64,000 nucleotides of DNA from Bacillus sp. J37. Lineage in GTDB: Bacteria > Bacillota > Bacilli > Bacillales > Bacillaceae. The DNA lies in NCBI RefSeq assembly GCF_000518865.1, contig NZ_JAEK01000010.1, positions 1 through 64,000 on the forward strand, in the 5' to 3' direction. The notes beneath the pieces are model-generated. The model saw only the letters and a program-made list of their open reading frames with translations, made no database searches and was not told the DNA's origin. The first letter of the stretch is position 1. Every line of letters starts with the position of its first letter. The translations under genes and the position numbers were made by a program. Positions 1 to 7,125 of the stretch are shown here, one piece after another.

Positions 1-168
1 TAAGATATCACCAAAGAATGTAGCGATTATAGCTTTAGGCGTGTATTTCGCCGCGTCTATAGCCACGAGTAAGATATTCTCTGATCCAGTCTCTCTCACA
101 AGTTGCGCCCATCGACTTCCAATTTTGCCTTGAATATGATTAAATGTTGAATATACCACCGTATTCAT
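1..168 (-). CDS. IS110-family transposase, N-terminal part (gene cut by window edge)
   Basis: Reading the minus strand from an ATG at 168 gives 56 codons open to the window edge, beginning MNTVVYSTFNHIQGKIG and continuing into a VAIDAAK segment near residues 37-43. That Asp is in the place of the first acidic residue of the DEDD (RuvC-like) domain of IS110-family transposases, which carry out seekRNA/bridge-RNA-guided insertion. A ribosome binding site (AAAGGAGATGA read on the minus strand) precedes the ATG. The remaining roughly 350 residues, including the C-terminal serine domain, lie outside the window, so it cannot be said whether the gene is intact. Identification rests on the N-terminal motif only. 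Confidence 0.8.
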   Translation of the reverse strand, partial: MNTVVYSTFNHIQGKIGSRWAQLVRETGSENILLVAIDAAKYTPKAIIATFFGDIL

Positions 169-282
169 CTCCTTTGGTCGGGAATGTAATGTTGGAAGTT
201 CTGTGATAGGTTCTTCTATTTTACAATGAAAACGGTGGTTTTTTTATGTCTTTCAGCTATTATTTACTATACTAGGTCCATT
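169..282 (-). mobile_element. Probable left (5') end of the IS110 element, possible bridge-RNA region
   Basis: IS110-group elements carry a structured non-coding RNA between their left end and the transposase start. The stretch between the transposase ATG and the AraC gene has no other gene and is the only place for it. It contains short purine/pyrimidine-rich stretches but no obvious long inverted repeat, as expected for a family that lacks terminal inverted repeats. The outer boundary is not visible and was placed at the REP-like sequence near 283. This assignment is an inference from the family. Confidence 0.3.
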
Positions 283-318
283 GTCCCAATTACTTGGGAC
301 GGGGCACCTGTCCCCTCG
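280..318. repeat. REP-like GTCCC/GGGAC palindromic repeat, copy 1
   Basis: The segment holds alternating GTCCC and GGGAC boxes (GTCCC near 283, GGGAC at 296-300, GTCCC near 310) that can fold into two short stems. The same boxes recur at 12850-12880 and 12990-13042. This copy overlaps the 3' end of the AraC-family gene and supplies its last codons. Confidence 0.6.
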
Positions 319-1183
319 ACCCGCTTTTTCTGTAATGTAGTGGTGCATAGCCAGTGATTGATTTAAATACTCTGCCGAAATGTGTGATGCTTCTGAAGCC
401 TACTTTTTTGTAGATTAGGTTGACTTTCATTGAGGAGTGCTCCAGTAGCTTTTTGGCTTCTTTGATTCTTACACTGTTCAGATATTCAACGAAGGTAAAG
501 CCTGTTGCTTCTTTAAAAAAACGACTTAAGTAATATGGACTAACGTAGAATTTCTCTGCCACTAAATTCAGTGACAAATCATTCATATAATGGTTGTTCA
601 TATAGCGGACAATTTCTGAGATTCTTTCATGCATTGGGCTTGGGTACTCCAATGATTCTATGCTGTTTTGTTTAACATGCCGGCAGCAAATAATGAGCAG
701 TTGCAGCACCAAAGTCTGTGCGTACATCTCGAAACCCGGCATCTCGTCTATAATTTCCTGACTGACCTTCTGACAAAGAGATTCAATCCATAATTGCTCC
801 TGAAGAGAACACCTGACAATGATGTACTCCTGTTCGAACAAGGGCTGAAATATTTCCTGATAAGCTTGATTTACTGAGCCCATAAAGTTTTCATGAATAT
901 TAACAATAAACCGCTCATACTTCGGCATTTCCGCATTCGTTGTCCGATGCAGGATATTAGGTGAAATGATGATTACATCGCCTTCTTGAACGACGAATGT
1001 CCGATCTTTTATAAAAAATTCCCTTTTACCTGACAGTAAATAATACACTTCAAACGTACTGTGGAAATGATTAGCCGGCATATGATGACTTAGCGCTTTC
1101 CGGTATGAGACTGTAAATGTTTCATCTTCATTCTTATATAAAAGATCTTTCAGTCTGCTTCCCCCCTCCATATACCAATTCAT
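290..1183 (-). CDS. AraC-family transcriptional regulator with N-terminal cupin domain
   Basis: The product is a 297-residue DNA-binding regulator. An N-terminal cupin-like sensor domain (about residues 25-100, with an H-H-x-H stretch near 33-39) is followed by a C-terminal double helix-turn-helix (about 190-287, containing SPYYLSRFFKEATGFTFVEYL). It is divergent from the GH105 gene at 1309 and probably controls it in response to a rhamnogalacturonan-derived sugar; that link is inferred. The start is uncertain. The ATG at 1183 has no ribosome binding site, whereas a strong GGAGGGGGG lies inside the frame, 7 nt before an in-frame CTG at 1153-1151, so translation may begin there at residue 11 (LKDLLYKNEDE). 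The last ten or so residues come from a REP-like repeat and are probably not ancestral. Confidence 0.88.
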   Translation of the reverse strand: MNWYMEGGSRLKDLLYKNEDETFTVSYRKALSHHMPANHFHSTFEVYYLLSGKREFFIKDRTFVVQEGDVIIISPNILHRTTNAEMPKYERFIVNIHENFMGSVNQAYQEIFQPLFEQEYIIVRCSLQEQLWIESLCQKVSQEIIDEMPGFEMYAQTLVLQLLIICCRHVKQNSIESLEYPSPMHERISEIVRYMNNHYMNDLSLNLVAEKFYVSPYYLSRFFKEATGFTFVEYLNSVRIKEAKKLLEHSSMKVNLIYKKVGFRSITHFGRVFKSITGYAPLHYRKSGSRGQVPRPK

Positions 1184-1210
1184 TTTTTATATTACACATA
1201 TCTATTTCAT

Positions 1211-1254
1211 ATCCTGCAAAATATAAGAAGTTTTTATAAAATACTGCAAAAAAT
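1211..1254. promoter_or_regulatory. Direct repeat in the araC/GH105 divergent promoter region
   Basis: Two 14-bp direct repeats, ATCCTGCAAAATAT at 1211 and ATACTGCAAAAAAT at 1241, agree at 12 of 14 positions and start exactly 30 bp apart, close to three helical turns. AraC-family proteins usually bind direct repeats in this arrangement. The location between divergent genes fits an operator for the neighbouring regulator. Binding is inferred. Confidence 0.45.
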
Positions 1255-1308
1255 GTACATTTTATTGTGCTACCCTAATGTTAAACATATGAAGGAGGAA
1301 TCATTAAG

Positions 1309-2433
1309 ATGAGTACTTCAGAATCGAGTACATATGAACCATCAAATAAGACGTTAACTCCTATTCAATGGGCTGAAAAAGCATGTGAAACATTAATGGC
1401 TAAATTCGAACCGGAACTGCTTCCACCTGAGCGGTTTCACTATCATCAAGGTGTATTTTTATCTGGGATGGAAAAATGCTGGAGGCAGACAAATAAAAGT
1501 AAATACTATGACTATATAAAACGATGGGTAGACAGCCATATCCTTGCTGACGGAAGCATCATGAATTTTAATCCTGATGAACTCGATGATATACAGCCTG
1601 GTGTTCTTCTTTTTACCCTCTATGAGCAAACAGGAGATGAACGTTATAAAAAGGCATTGTTCAATCTAGTACCTTTATTAAAATCATGGAAGACGAATCC
1701 ATCAGGGGGCTTCTGGCACAAAGAGCATTATCCGAATCAAATGTGGCTGGATGGCCTATATATGGCAGGACCAATTGCTGTCCAATTCGGTAAAACTTTT
1801 AATCAAAGCGACTATTTTGATATGATGACCTATCAAGCCATTCTTATGGAGAAGCACACAAAAGATCCGGACACCGGCTTGCTGTACCATGGCTGGGATG
1901 AAACAAAAGAAGCAAATTGGGCAGATCCTATTACCGGCTTGGCACCTGAATTTTGGGGCCGTGCTATTGGCTGGTACCCTGTGGCACTTTTGGAAATGTT
2001 TGATCATCTACCTGAGGATCATAAAGATAAACAAATGCTCACAAGTATCCTTCAAGACCTGCTCGTTGCATTAACTAAATACCAGGATTCTGACACCGGA
2101 TTATGGTATCAAGTCATTGACAAAGGCAATCTATCAGACAATTGGTTGGAAAACTCTTGCACCTCGCTGTTTGTTCAAGCGATTGCGAAAGCAGTTCGAA
2201 TGGGTTATCTAGATGCCAAGTATATGAAATATGCGTGGAAGGGCTACAATGGAGTCATTGATACATTGAAATATGACGAAAAAGGAAATCTTCTTATAGG
2301 CAATATTTGTATAGGTACAGGAATCGGTGACTATGCTCATTACATTGCACGGCCAACGAGCGAAAATGATTTACACGGTGCAGGTGCATTTATTCTGATG
2401 TGTGTGGAAATGAACCAAGCTAAAACAGTTTAA
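1309..2433 (+). CDS. Glycoside hydrolase family 105 unsaturated rhamnogalacturonyl hydrolase (YteR/YesR type)
   Basis: The 374-residue protein has the (alpha/alpha)6-barrel signature of GH88/GH105. It carries the MWLDGLYM motif, whose Asp148 corresponds to the catalytic proton donor Asp143 of YteR, followed by an FWGRAIGWY segment. These enzymes remove the unsaturated galacturonyl residue left by rhamnogalacturonan lyases, acting in the cytoplasm on imported disaccharides. There is no signal peptide, consistent with that. A GAAGGAGGAA ribosome binding site precedes the ATG. The gene stands alone, with a divergent AraC regulator upstream and a terminator right after the stop. No lyase or transporter partner is present in the window. 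Confidence 0.9.
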   Translation: MSTSESSTYEPSNKTLTPIQWAEKACETLMAKFEPELLPPERFHYHQGVFLSGMEKCWRQTNKSKYYDYIKRWVDSHILADGSIMNFNPDELDDIQPGVLLFTLYEQTGDERYKKALFNLVPLLKSWKTNPSGGFWHKEHYPNQMWLDGLYMAGPIAVQFGKTFNQSDYFDMMTYQAILMEKHTKDPDTGLLYHGWDETKEANWADPITGLAPEFWGRAIGWYPVALLEMFDHLPEDHKDKQMLTSILQDLLVALTKYQDSDTGLWYQVIDKGNLSDNWLENSCTSLFVQAIAKAVRMGYLDAKYMKYAWKGYNGVIDTLKYDEKGNLLIGNICIGTGIGDYAHYIARPTSENDLHGAGAFILMCVEMNQAKTV

Positions 2434-2442
2434 AAGCAAGTG

Positions 2443-2470
2443 AAAAACAGAGGCATAGGTCTCTGTTTTT
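2443..2470 (+). terminator. Rho-independent terminator of the GH105 gene
   Basis: AAAAACAGAG at 2443-2452 pairs with CTCTGTTTTT at 2461-2470 around an 8-nt loop, 10 bp after the stop codon. Confidence 0.85.
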
Positions 2471-2585
2471 ACTTATTTTCTCTTATACATCCTATCCAAC
2501 CCCAAGAGAATAGAGAGATCAAAACATCAAATACTTCTTTCCCACGAAATCCATTTCCCATAGAACAACAACTGTTAAAAATAAA

Positions 2586-2822
2586 AAAGGCTGTTTTCGT
2601 AAACATTGTTGCTTTGTAATAAGTGTAGAGGTTGTTGATTTGATCTCCAGACTGCTCGCTTTCCGTGGGGTGGGCAGTGAGCCTCCTCAACGCTTTGCGT
2701 CTGCGGGGTCTCACCTGTCCCACAGCTCCCACAGGAGTCTCGCATATCCGTTCAAATCAACCCTATTTAGTTTTTTAAGTACTTATTTAAAACAACAATC
2801 TTTTAGAAACGAGCCTAAAAAA
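2586..2822. repeat. Composite Bacillaceae intergenic repeat (copy 1), MITE-like
   Basis: The core (about 2630-2762) is the CGCTTTCCGTGGGG ... GAGCCTCCTC ... GGAGTCTCGC sequence, a GC-rich palindromic repeat scattered through Bacillaceae genomes. It is bounded by GTTGATTTG on the left and CAAATCAAC on the right. Outside it, GGCTGTTTTCG near 2589 and CGAGCC near 2812 belong to a second, imperfect inverted repeat of about 23 bp (17 of 23 positions match), giving an element of about 237 bp. It has no coding capacity. The open frames that cross it are by-products of its palindromic sequence. Confidence 0.75.
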
Positions 2823-2860
2823 ACATTCCACCCAACACGATAATGTGTGGAGGAATGTCC
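2816..2860 (-). terminator. Terminator of the small coat-protein genes
   Basis: On the minus strand ACATTCC and GGAATGT frame an interrupted stem that runs into a tract of seven T, 13 bp downstream of the stop of the 2873-3127 gene. Confidence 0.7.
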
Positions 2861-2872
2861 CTTTTTACTTTC

Positions 2873-3127
2873 TTAACTTCCCTGCTGAAATTGTTGCTTC
2901 ACTTCCATCACATCTTGTTGTTCTGCTTCTGATGCTGGTGTGTAATAATTCCGTTGAACAGCTGCCTGGTATACTTCCCATTGCTTTTGTTCATCACTAT
3001 TTCGAATTTGAATTAATGTATTTCGCAATTGTTGATTATTACATTGAGCGATCATTTGCGCGTAGCTTGCCAGACTGGAATTTAGATTTGATAAGTAATC
3101 TGACACCATATCCTTTTCTTGTAGCAT
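2873..3127 (-). CDS. CotF-family spore coat-like protein
   Basis: The product is an 84-residue helical, glutamine-rich protein starting MLQEKDMVSDYLSNLNSS. It has the layout of the CotF/YraD-type coat family: a short alpha-helical bundle with an M-x-D-x-L-x-x-x-K/N pattern and a Q-rich tail. AGGAGGACAAATC precedes the ATG at 3127; the frame continues upstream but that part overlaps the preceding gene and has no site. It lies 11 bp after the 3139-3324 gene and forms a two-gene unit with it. Expression in the mother cell and location in the coat are expected from the family, not shown here. Confidence 0.75.
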   Translation of the reverse strand: MLQEKDMVSDYLSNLNSSLASYAQMIAQCNNQQLRNTLIQIRNSDEQKQWEVYQAAVQRNYYTPASEAEQQDVMEVKQQFQQGS

Positions 3128-3138
3128 GATTTGTCCTC

Positions 3139-3324
3139 CTATCCTAAAAATGACATTAATTGTTGTTTTGTTTGTCTTGCACTGTTTGCATGGTTTTGAA
3201 GCATTGCTTTTATTTGTGGATCTTGACATTGCTGTGCATATGTATCAAGCTTTGTTGCACATGTTTCATGACCACCGATTAAGTGACGAAGATTTTGAAG
3301 CTCAAGCTCATTTAAATTTGCCAT
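3139..3324 (-). CDS. Small helical spore coat-associated protein (YraG-like partner of CotF)
   Basis: The 61-residue product begins MANLNELELQNLRHLIGGHE and is predicted to be all-helical (KLDTYAQQCQDPQIKAML). Such short proteins accompany CotF-like genes in Bacillus. The ATG at 3324 follows GAAGGGGGAACAGTC; an in-frame upstream start at 3348 would place the ribosome binding site inside the gene. It is the first gene of a two-gene unit with the downstream CotF-like gene. Confidence 0.7.
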   Translation of the reverse strand: MANLNELELQNLRHLIGGHETCATKLDTYAQQCQDPQIKAMLQNHANSARQTKQQLMSFLG

Positions 3325-3519
3325 GACTGTTCCCCCTTCCTTTTTCATAATGTGTGCCTATCCGTTCCTTTTCATGTAATAATTGTAAAAATTCGATCAC
3401 AAAAATTCCTGATAACGCTTTAAAATTTTAATTGTTTTCAAAAAATTTATATGATATAGTAATCAAGACTTATTAAAGAACTTTAAAAAGTAGTTTAAAA
3501 AGTTTAAGGCGGTGATATA

Positions 3520-4551
3520 GTGGATGAATTTATAGCTTCTCCTAAATCAATGAAGAAGATCATCTTTCGAGGTATTCGTAAAAGCCTTTTAGAACTTGGA
3601 AGTGCAACAAAACTTGAATTAAGCAATTTATTAGAAGTTAGTCTCCCGACAGTCAGTAAGTTCCTGTCGCAGATGGCAGAAGAAGGTGAAATTCGCTTAG
3701 TCGGATTAGATGAATCCAGTGGTGGTCGACGAGCAAAAAGATATACATACAACCCAGAGTTTGCCTTAGGTCTTGCGATTTTTTTGGAGAAATCAGAAAC
3801 GAATTATACCGTTTTCAATTGCATAGGAGAAATAAAAGCACAAGGTAAAACTCCGAGTGTATTAGTGGATGATGGATTAGATTCATTAACTATGTTCATT
3901 GAAAAAATAATGACCAATCACCCCAAAATCAGTTCTATTGCAATTGGAGTCCCCGGCTCAGTTGAAAATGGAAAGATTTTTTATATACCAGGGTATGAGC
4001 AGTTTCAACACTTTAATTTAAAAGCCTACTATGAGGACCATTTTTCTGTACCTGTTATAGTTGAAAATGATATGAACGCTGCGGTTCTTGGATATCACAA
4101 TACAAGTGGAATGAAAGACAGACAATCTCTTATCTATTTGTATTCAGGTAAAAATGGACCCGGAGCAGGGATTATGATAAATGGTGATGTCGTGCGCGGA
4201 AGTACATTTTTCTCAGGTGAGGTTTCATTTGTCCCAATGTACGATAACCAAAATTTTCGACAAGCATTAGAAAATGGTAGCGGCTCAAAAAAAATGATCA
4301 AAGAGGAATATGAATTGGATGCAATTAGTAGATTGATAGCCTCATTTGTCGCGATTATTAACCCTCATACGATCATTTTTTGTAACAATGAAATGGATAA
4401 ATTGAGTTTAGATAAAGTTGCTATCAGCTGTTCTAAATACATACCTATTGAACATCTCCCAAAACTTACCGCAAGTAATTGGGAACAAGATTATTTAGAT
4501 GGATTACAAAGTCTCGGACTTGATCTCATACTAAATGGAACAACAACTTAA
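3520..4551 (+). CDS. ROK-family transcriptional regulator (NagC/XylR type)
   Basis: The product has 343 residues, an N-terminal winged helix (about 10-70, ATKLELSNLLEVSLPTVSKF) and a C-terminal ROK sugar-kinase fold with GVPGSVENG and VENDMNAAVLGY segments. The DxGxT phosphate-binding motif and the cysteine-rich zinc motif of ROK kinases are not recognisable, so it is a repressor rather than a kinase. Translation starts at GTG 3520 after AAGGCGGTGAT. It heads a three-gene same-strand unit with an MFS transporter (24 bp gap) and an acetyltransferase, and probably responds to the transported sugar. TTTAAAAAGT direct repeats in the leader (about 3482-3503) are candidate operators. Confidence 0.87.
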   Translation: MDEFIASPKSMKKIIFRGIRKSLLELGSATKLELSNLLEVSLPTVSKFLSQMAEEGEIRLVGLDESSGGRRAKRYTYNPEFALGLAIFLEKSETNYTVFNCIGEIKAQGKTPSVLVDDGLDSLTMFIEKIMTNHPKISSIAIGVPGSVENGKIFYIPGYEQFQHFNLKAYYEDHFSVPVIVENDMNAAVLGYHNTSGMKDRQSLIYLYSGKNGPGAGIMINGDVVRGSTFFSGEVSFVPMYDNQNFRQALENGSGSKKMIKEEYELDAISRLIASFVAIINPHTIIFCNNEMDKLSLDKVAISCSKYIPIEHLPKLTASNWEQDYLDGLQSLGLDLILNGTTT

Positions 4552-4575
4552 AATATAAAAAGGCGAGGTTTAATT

Positions 4576-5811
4576 ATGGCAACATTCCTTTTAATCATTA
4601 TTTATTTGGCTTTTATTAGTTTAGGTTTACCTGATTCATTATTAGGAGTCGCATGGCCTGTGATGCAGACGGACTTATCCGCCCCACTTGAAACTGCCGG
4701 ATACCTTTTTATGGCGATTGCCGGGAGTACCATTATCTCCAGTTTAATTAGCGGAAGTTTACTTAAACGGTTTGGGACTGGCAATGTGACATTTGTCAGT
4801 TGCTTAATCACTGCGTGCGCTTTGCTCGGATTTCATTTTTCTCCATCTGTAATTTGGTTATTCGTTTGCGCTATTCCCCTTGGGTTAGGTGCAGGCGCAG
4901 TTGATGCTGGATTAAACGATTATGTAGCAACACATTACAAAGCACATCATATGAGTTGGTTACATTGCTTTTGGGGAGTTGGAGCGACTCTCGGCCCTGT
5001 TATCATGGCCCAGTTTATTTCCGGTCAACATTCTTGGAACAATGGCTATCTTGCCATCGCAGGTATGCAATTCTTACTGGTGATCATCCTTTTGCTTACT
5101 TTACCTTTATGGAACAAAGTAACTAAAAAAAGCCATAAAGAATTAAACGAACTGCCCGGGGACAAAACAGATATAACCAATCACCTTGAAGAAGATATGA
5201 ACGTAAAACCACTACAAATTAAAGGTGTAAAATTGGCTATGCTATCCTTCCTATTTTATTGTGGAGTTGAAGCCACAATGGGTCTATGGGGAAGCAGCTT
5301 TTTGGTTAATGTAAAGGAGTTAGATGCTGCAGTTGCCGCCCAATGGGTTTCCTTATACTATGGAGGAATTACAATCGGCCGATTTATAACAGGCTTTATT
5401 ACGTTTAAAATGAATAATCTTACTCTTATTCGAGTTGGACAATTCATTGCCCTTGCAGGTGCCGTCCTTCTGTTCCTGCCATTTCCACCTATATTTTCGC
5501 TTATCGGCTTTATAATGGTTGGTTTAGGTTTAGCACCAATCTTTCCATGTATGCTTCATGAAACACCAGCACGATTTGGAAAAAAGCATTCGCAAACAAT
5601 TATGGGCTATCAGATGGCCATTGCATATACAGGAAGTACCTTTATTCCACCGCTCCTTGGGTTCATTGCATCTAAATCAAACATCGGGATTTTTCCATTC
5701 TGTATTGTCATTTTCGTTGTCATCATGCTTTTAAGTTCAGAAAAATTAAATCAGTTAATGAAAAAGAAAGTAATGATAAATAAAGATACTAGCTCGACAA
5801 TTAGTTCCTGA
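4576..5811 (+). CDS. MFS transporter, probable sugar permease (FucP/GlcP-like)
   Basis: A 411-residue integral membrane protein with about 12 hydrophobic segments and a central hydrophilic loop (about 182-215) between two six-helix halves, the standard MFS layout. The opening SLGLPDSLLGVAWP and the LKRFGTGNV loop between helices 2 and 3 resemble FucP/GlcP-like sugar:proton symporters. The substrate cannot be read from sequence. It follows the ROK regulator by 24 bp (AAAGGCGAGG site) and precedes a sugar acetyltransferase, which points to uptake of a carbohydrate. Confidence 0.85.
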   Translation: MATFLLIIIYLAFISLGLPDSLLGVAWPVMQTDLSAPLETAGYLFMAIAGSTIISSLISGSLLKRFGTGNVTFVSCLITACALLGFHFSPSVIWLFVCAIPLGLGAGAVDAGLNDYVATHYKAHHMSWLHCFWGVGATLGPVIMAQFISGQHSWNNGYLAIAGMQFLLVIILLLTLPLWNKVTKKSHKELNELPGDKTDITNHLEEDMNVKPLQIKGVKLAMLSFLFYCGVEATMGLWGSSFLVNVKELDAAVAAQWVSLYYGGITIGRFITGFITFKMNNLTLIRVGQFIALAGAVLLFLPFPPIFSLIGFIMVGLGLAPIFPCMLHETPARFGKKHSQTIMGYQMAIAYTGSTFIPPLLGFIASKSNIGIFPFCIVIFVVIMLLSSEKLNQLMKKKVMINKDTSSTISS

Positions 5812-5851
5812 TGCCGAGATCCTTTTCAAGTTATAGAAAGAAGGTCATACT

Positions 5852-6412
5852 ATGAAAACTGAAAAAGAAAAAATGCTGGCGGGAGAAATGTATAACCCTG
5901 CAGACCCTGTATTAGTAAAGGAACGTGAGGTAGCAAGAAAAAAGGTTAGAATTTATAACCAAACATTAGAAACAGACGGAGAAAAACGCATTAAATTACT
6001 AAAAGAGCTACTCGGTTCTACTGGAGATAACGTCTATATGGAGCCAAATATCCGTTTTGATTACGGATATAACACATATGTTGGAGAAAACTTTTTTGCC
6101 AATTTCGATTGCACTATTTTAGATGTATGTGAAGTGCGATTTGGGGATCATTGCATGCTCGCACCCGGAGTACAAATCTATACAGCAACACATCCCCTCC
6201 ATCCAAATGAACGTAATTCCGGCAAAGAATTCGCAAAACCGATTACATTTGGACACAATGTATGGATTGGAGGAAGTGCCGTCATTAATCCGGGGGTTAC
6301 AGTAGGAAATAATGTTGTCATCGCTTCAGGTGCGGTCGTGACGAAAGATGTACCGGATAATGTTGTGGTTGGTGGTAATCCCGCTAAGGTGATCAAACAA
6401 ATTGACCTATAA
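5852..6412 (+). CDS. maa: Sugar O-acetyltransferase (maltose/galactoside acetyltransferase family)
   Basis: The 186-residue protein has the N-terminal Mac domain ([17 protein letters not shown], residues 3-19) and left-handed beta-helix hexapeptide repeats from about 70 to 180. His114 in TATHPLHP matches the catalytic His115 of LacA. Proteins of this type form trimers and acetylate sugars with acetyl-CoA in the cytoplasm, possibly to detoxify non-metabolised sugars. It is the last gene of the ROK-MFS-acetyltransferase unit, 41 bp after the transporter, with a terminator 60 bp downstream. The Maa name follows the family, and the true acceptor is unknown. Confidence 0.88.
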   Translation: MKTEKEKMLAGEMYNPADPVLVKEREVARKKVRIYNQTLETDGEKRIKLLKELLGSTGDNVYMEPNIRFDYGYNTYVGENFFANFDCTILDVCEVRFGDHCMLAPGVQIYTATHPLHPNERNSGKEFAKPITFGHNVWIGGSAVINPGVTVGNNVVIASGAVVTKDVPDNVVVGGNPAKVIKQIDL

Positions 6413-6470
6413 GCAGCGTTGATACCAGTCATATTGAAGGCATCTATTCCTTATATTTCTAAGTGATTAA

Positions 6471-6506
6471 AAACGACCACATCAAAGGATTTGAGGTCGT
6501 TTTTTC
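6471..6506 (+). terminator. Terminator of the ROK-MFS-acetyltransferase unit
   Basis: AAACGACC at 6471 pairs with GGTCGTTT at 6495, followed by a T tract. Confidence 0.85.
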
Positions 6507-6538
6507 TAATTTAAAGGTATAAAACCCACTTGAACTTA

Positions 6539-6795
6539 TTATGATTTATTGCCACTCACCCATTCAATTGTGTTAGCAAGGAGTTGAGTAAAGTCCTGAT
6601 CTAATAAGCCTTCTTTATTATGGGCAGGAGTAAGACAGCATTCCCTCCCTTGACCATAATCATGGTACCAGCCTGCAAAAGAACTTCCATCTTCAGATTC
6701 GATACTAAAAAAACATTTGTTTCTTTTTCCTTTAGGTTAACAAAATAATGCTTCTGATTTGGTTTAAGTTCTCTTTGTACACTCCTCCTTCACCC
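6539..6795 (-). pseudogene. ThuA-like protein remnant, truncated and frameshifted
   Basis: On the minus strand one frame reads ELKPNQKHYFVNLKEKETN and then stops soon after a run of seven T. The next frame picks up as FSIESEDGSSFAGWYHDYGQ, then a GRE-CCLTPAHN stretch and DFTQLLANTIEWV, ending at a TAA at 6539-6541. The second part matches the C-terminus of ThuA (glutamine-amidotransferase-like trehalose-utilisation domain: WxxxYGxGR...GH...LL.N.I.W). Shortening the T run to five, or lengthening it to eight, would join the frames. The N-terminal two thirds are absent. It is a decayed fragment unless the T run is a sequencing error, and even then the 5' end is missing. Confidence 0.65.
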
Positions 6796-7018
6796 GTATG
6801 TACGCGCGTTTATTAATAATGTTAATCCAAATTTACGTTATTGTTAACGCATACATTTTGATATATTCTAAAAATTTCAGTTATTACAGATTGATGAATA
6901 GACTACTTCATTTGTAAACAGTAACCCCTATTACCGGAATATAATTTAATATTTTTTCTGTATCTAAAAACTATAACAAAATTTCATAGCATATACATTT
7001 GTATTACCTCAAAAACAT
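6796..7018. other. Intergenic stretch without recognised features
   Basis: AT-rich sequence between the ThuA remnant and the lipoprotein terminator. No open frame with a ribosome binding site, no RNA and no repeat was seen. Confidence 0.4.
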
Positions 7019-7092
7019 AAAAGAAACCTACCTTTATTGAAATATCTCTACTTTTCAGAGATTAGTAATCAACAACAGAGGTAGGTTTTCTA
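7019..7092 (-). terminator. Long stem terminator-like structure after the lipoprotein gene
   Basis: AAACCTACCT near 7024 pairs with AGGTAGGTTT near 7078 around a long loop that itself contains AATCTCTGAAAAGTAGAGAT. It lies downstream of the minus-strand lipoprotein stop at 7126. Confidence 0.6.
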
Positions 7093-7125
7093 CTATTATA
7101 ATTATTTTCTGTTATAAAGGGATCC

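Noticed and set aside
2640-2843. Open frame across the composite repeat, and the larger frames over its second copy (31963-32331)
   Set aside because: They read through GC-rich palindromic repeats, on both strands, with no ribosome binding site.
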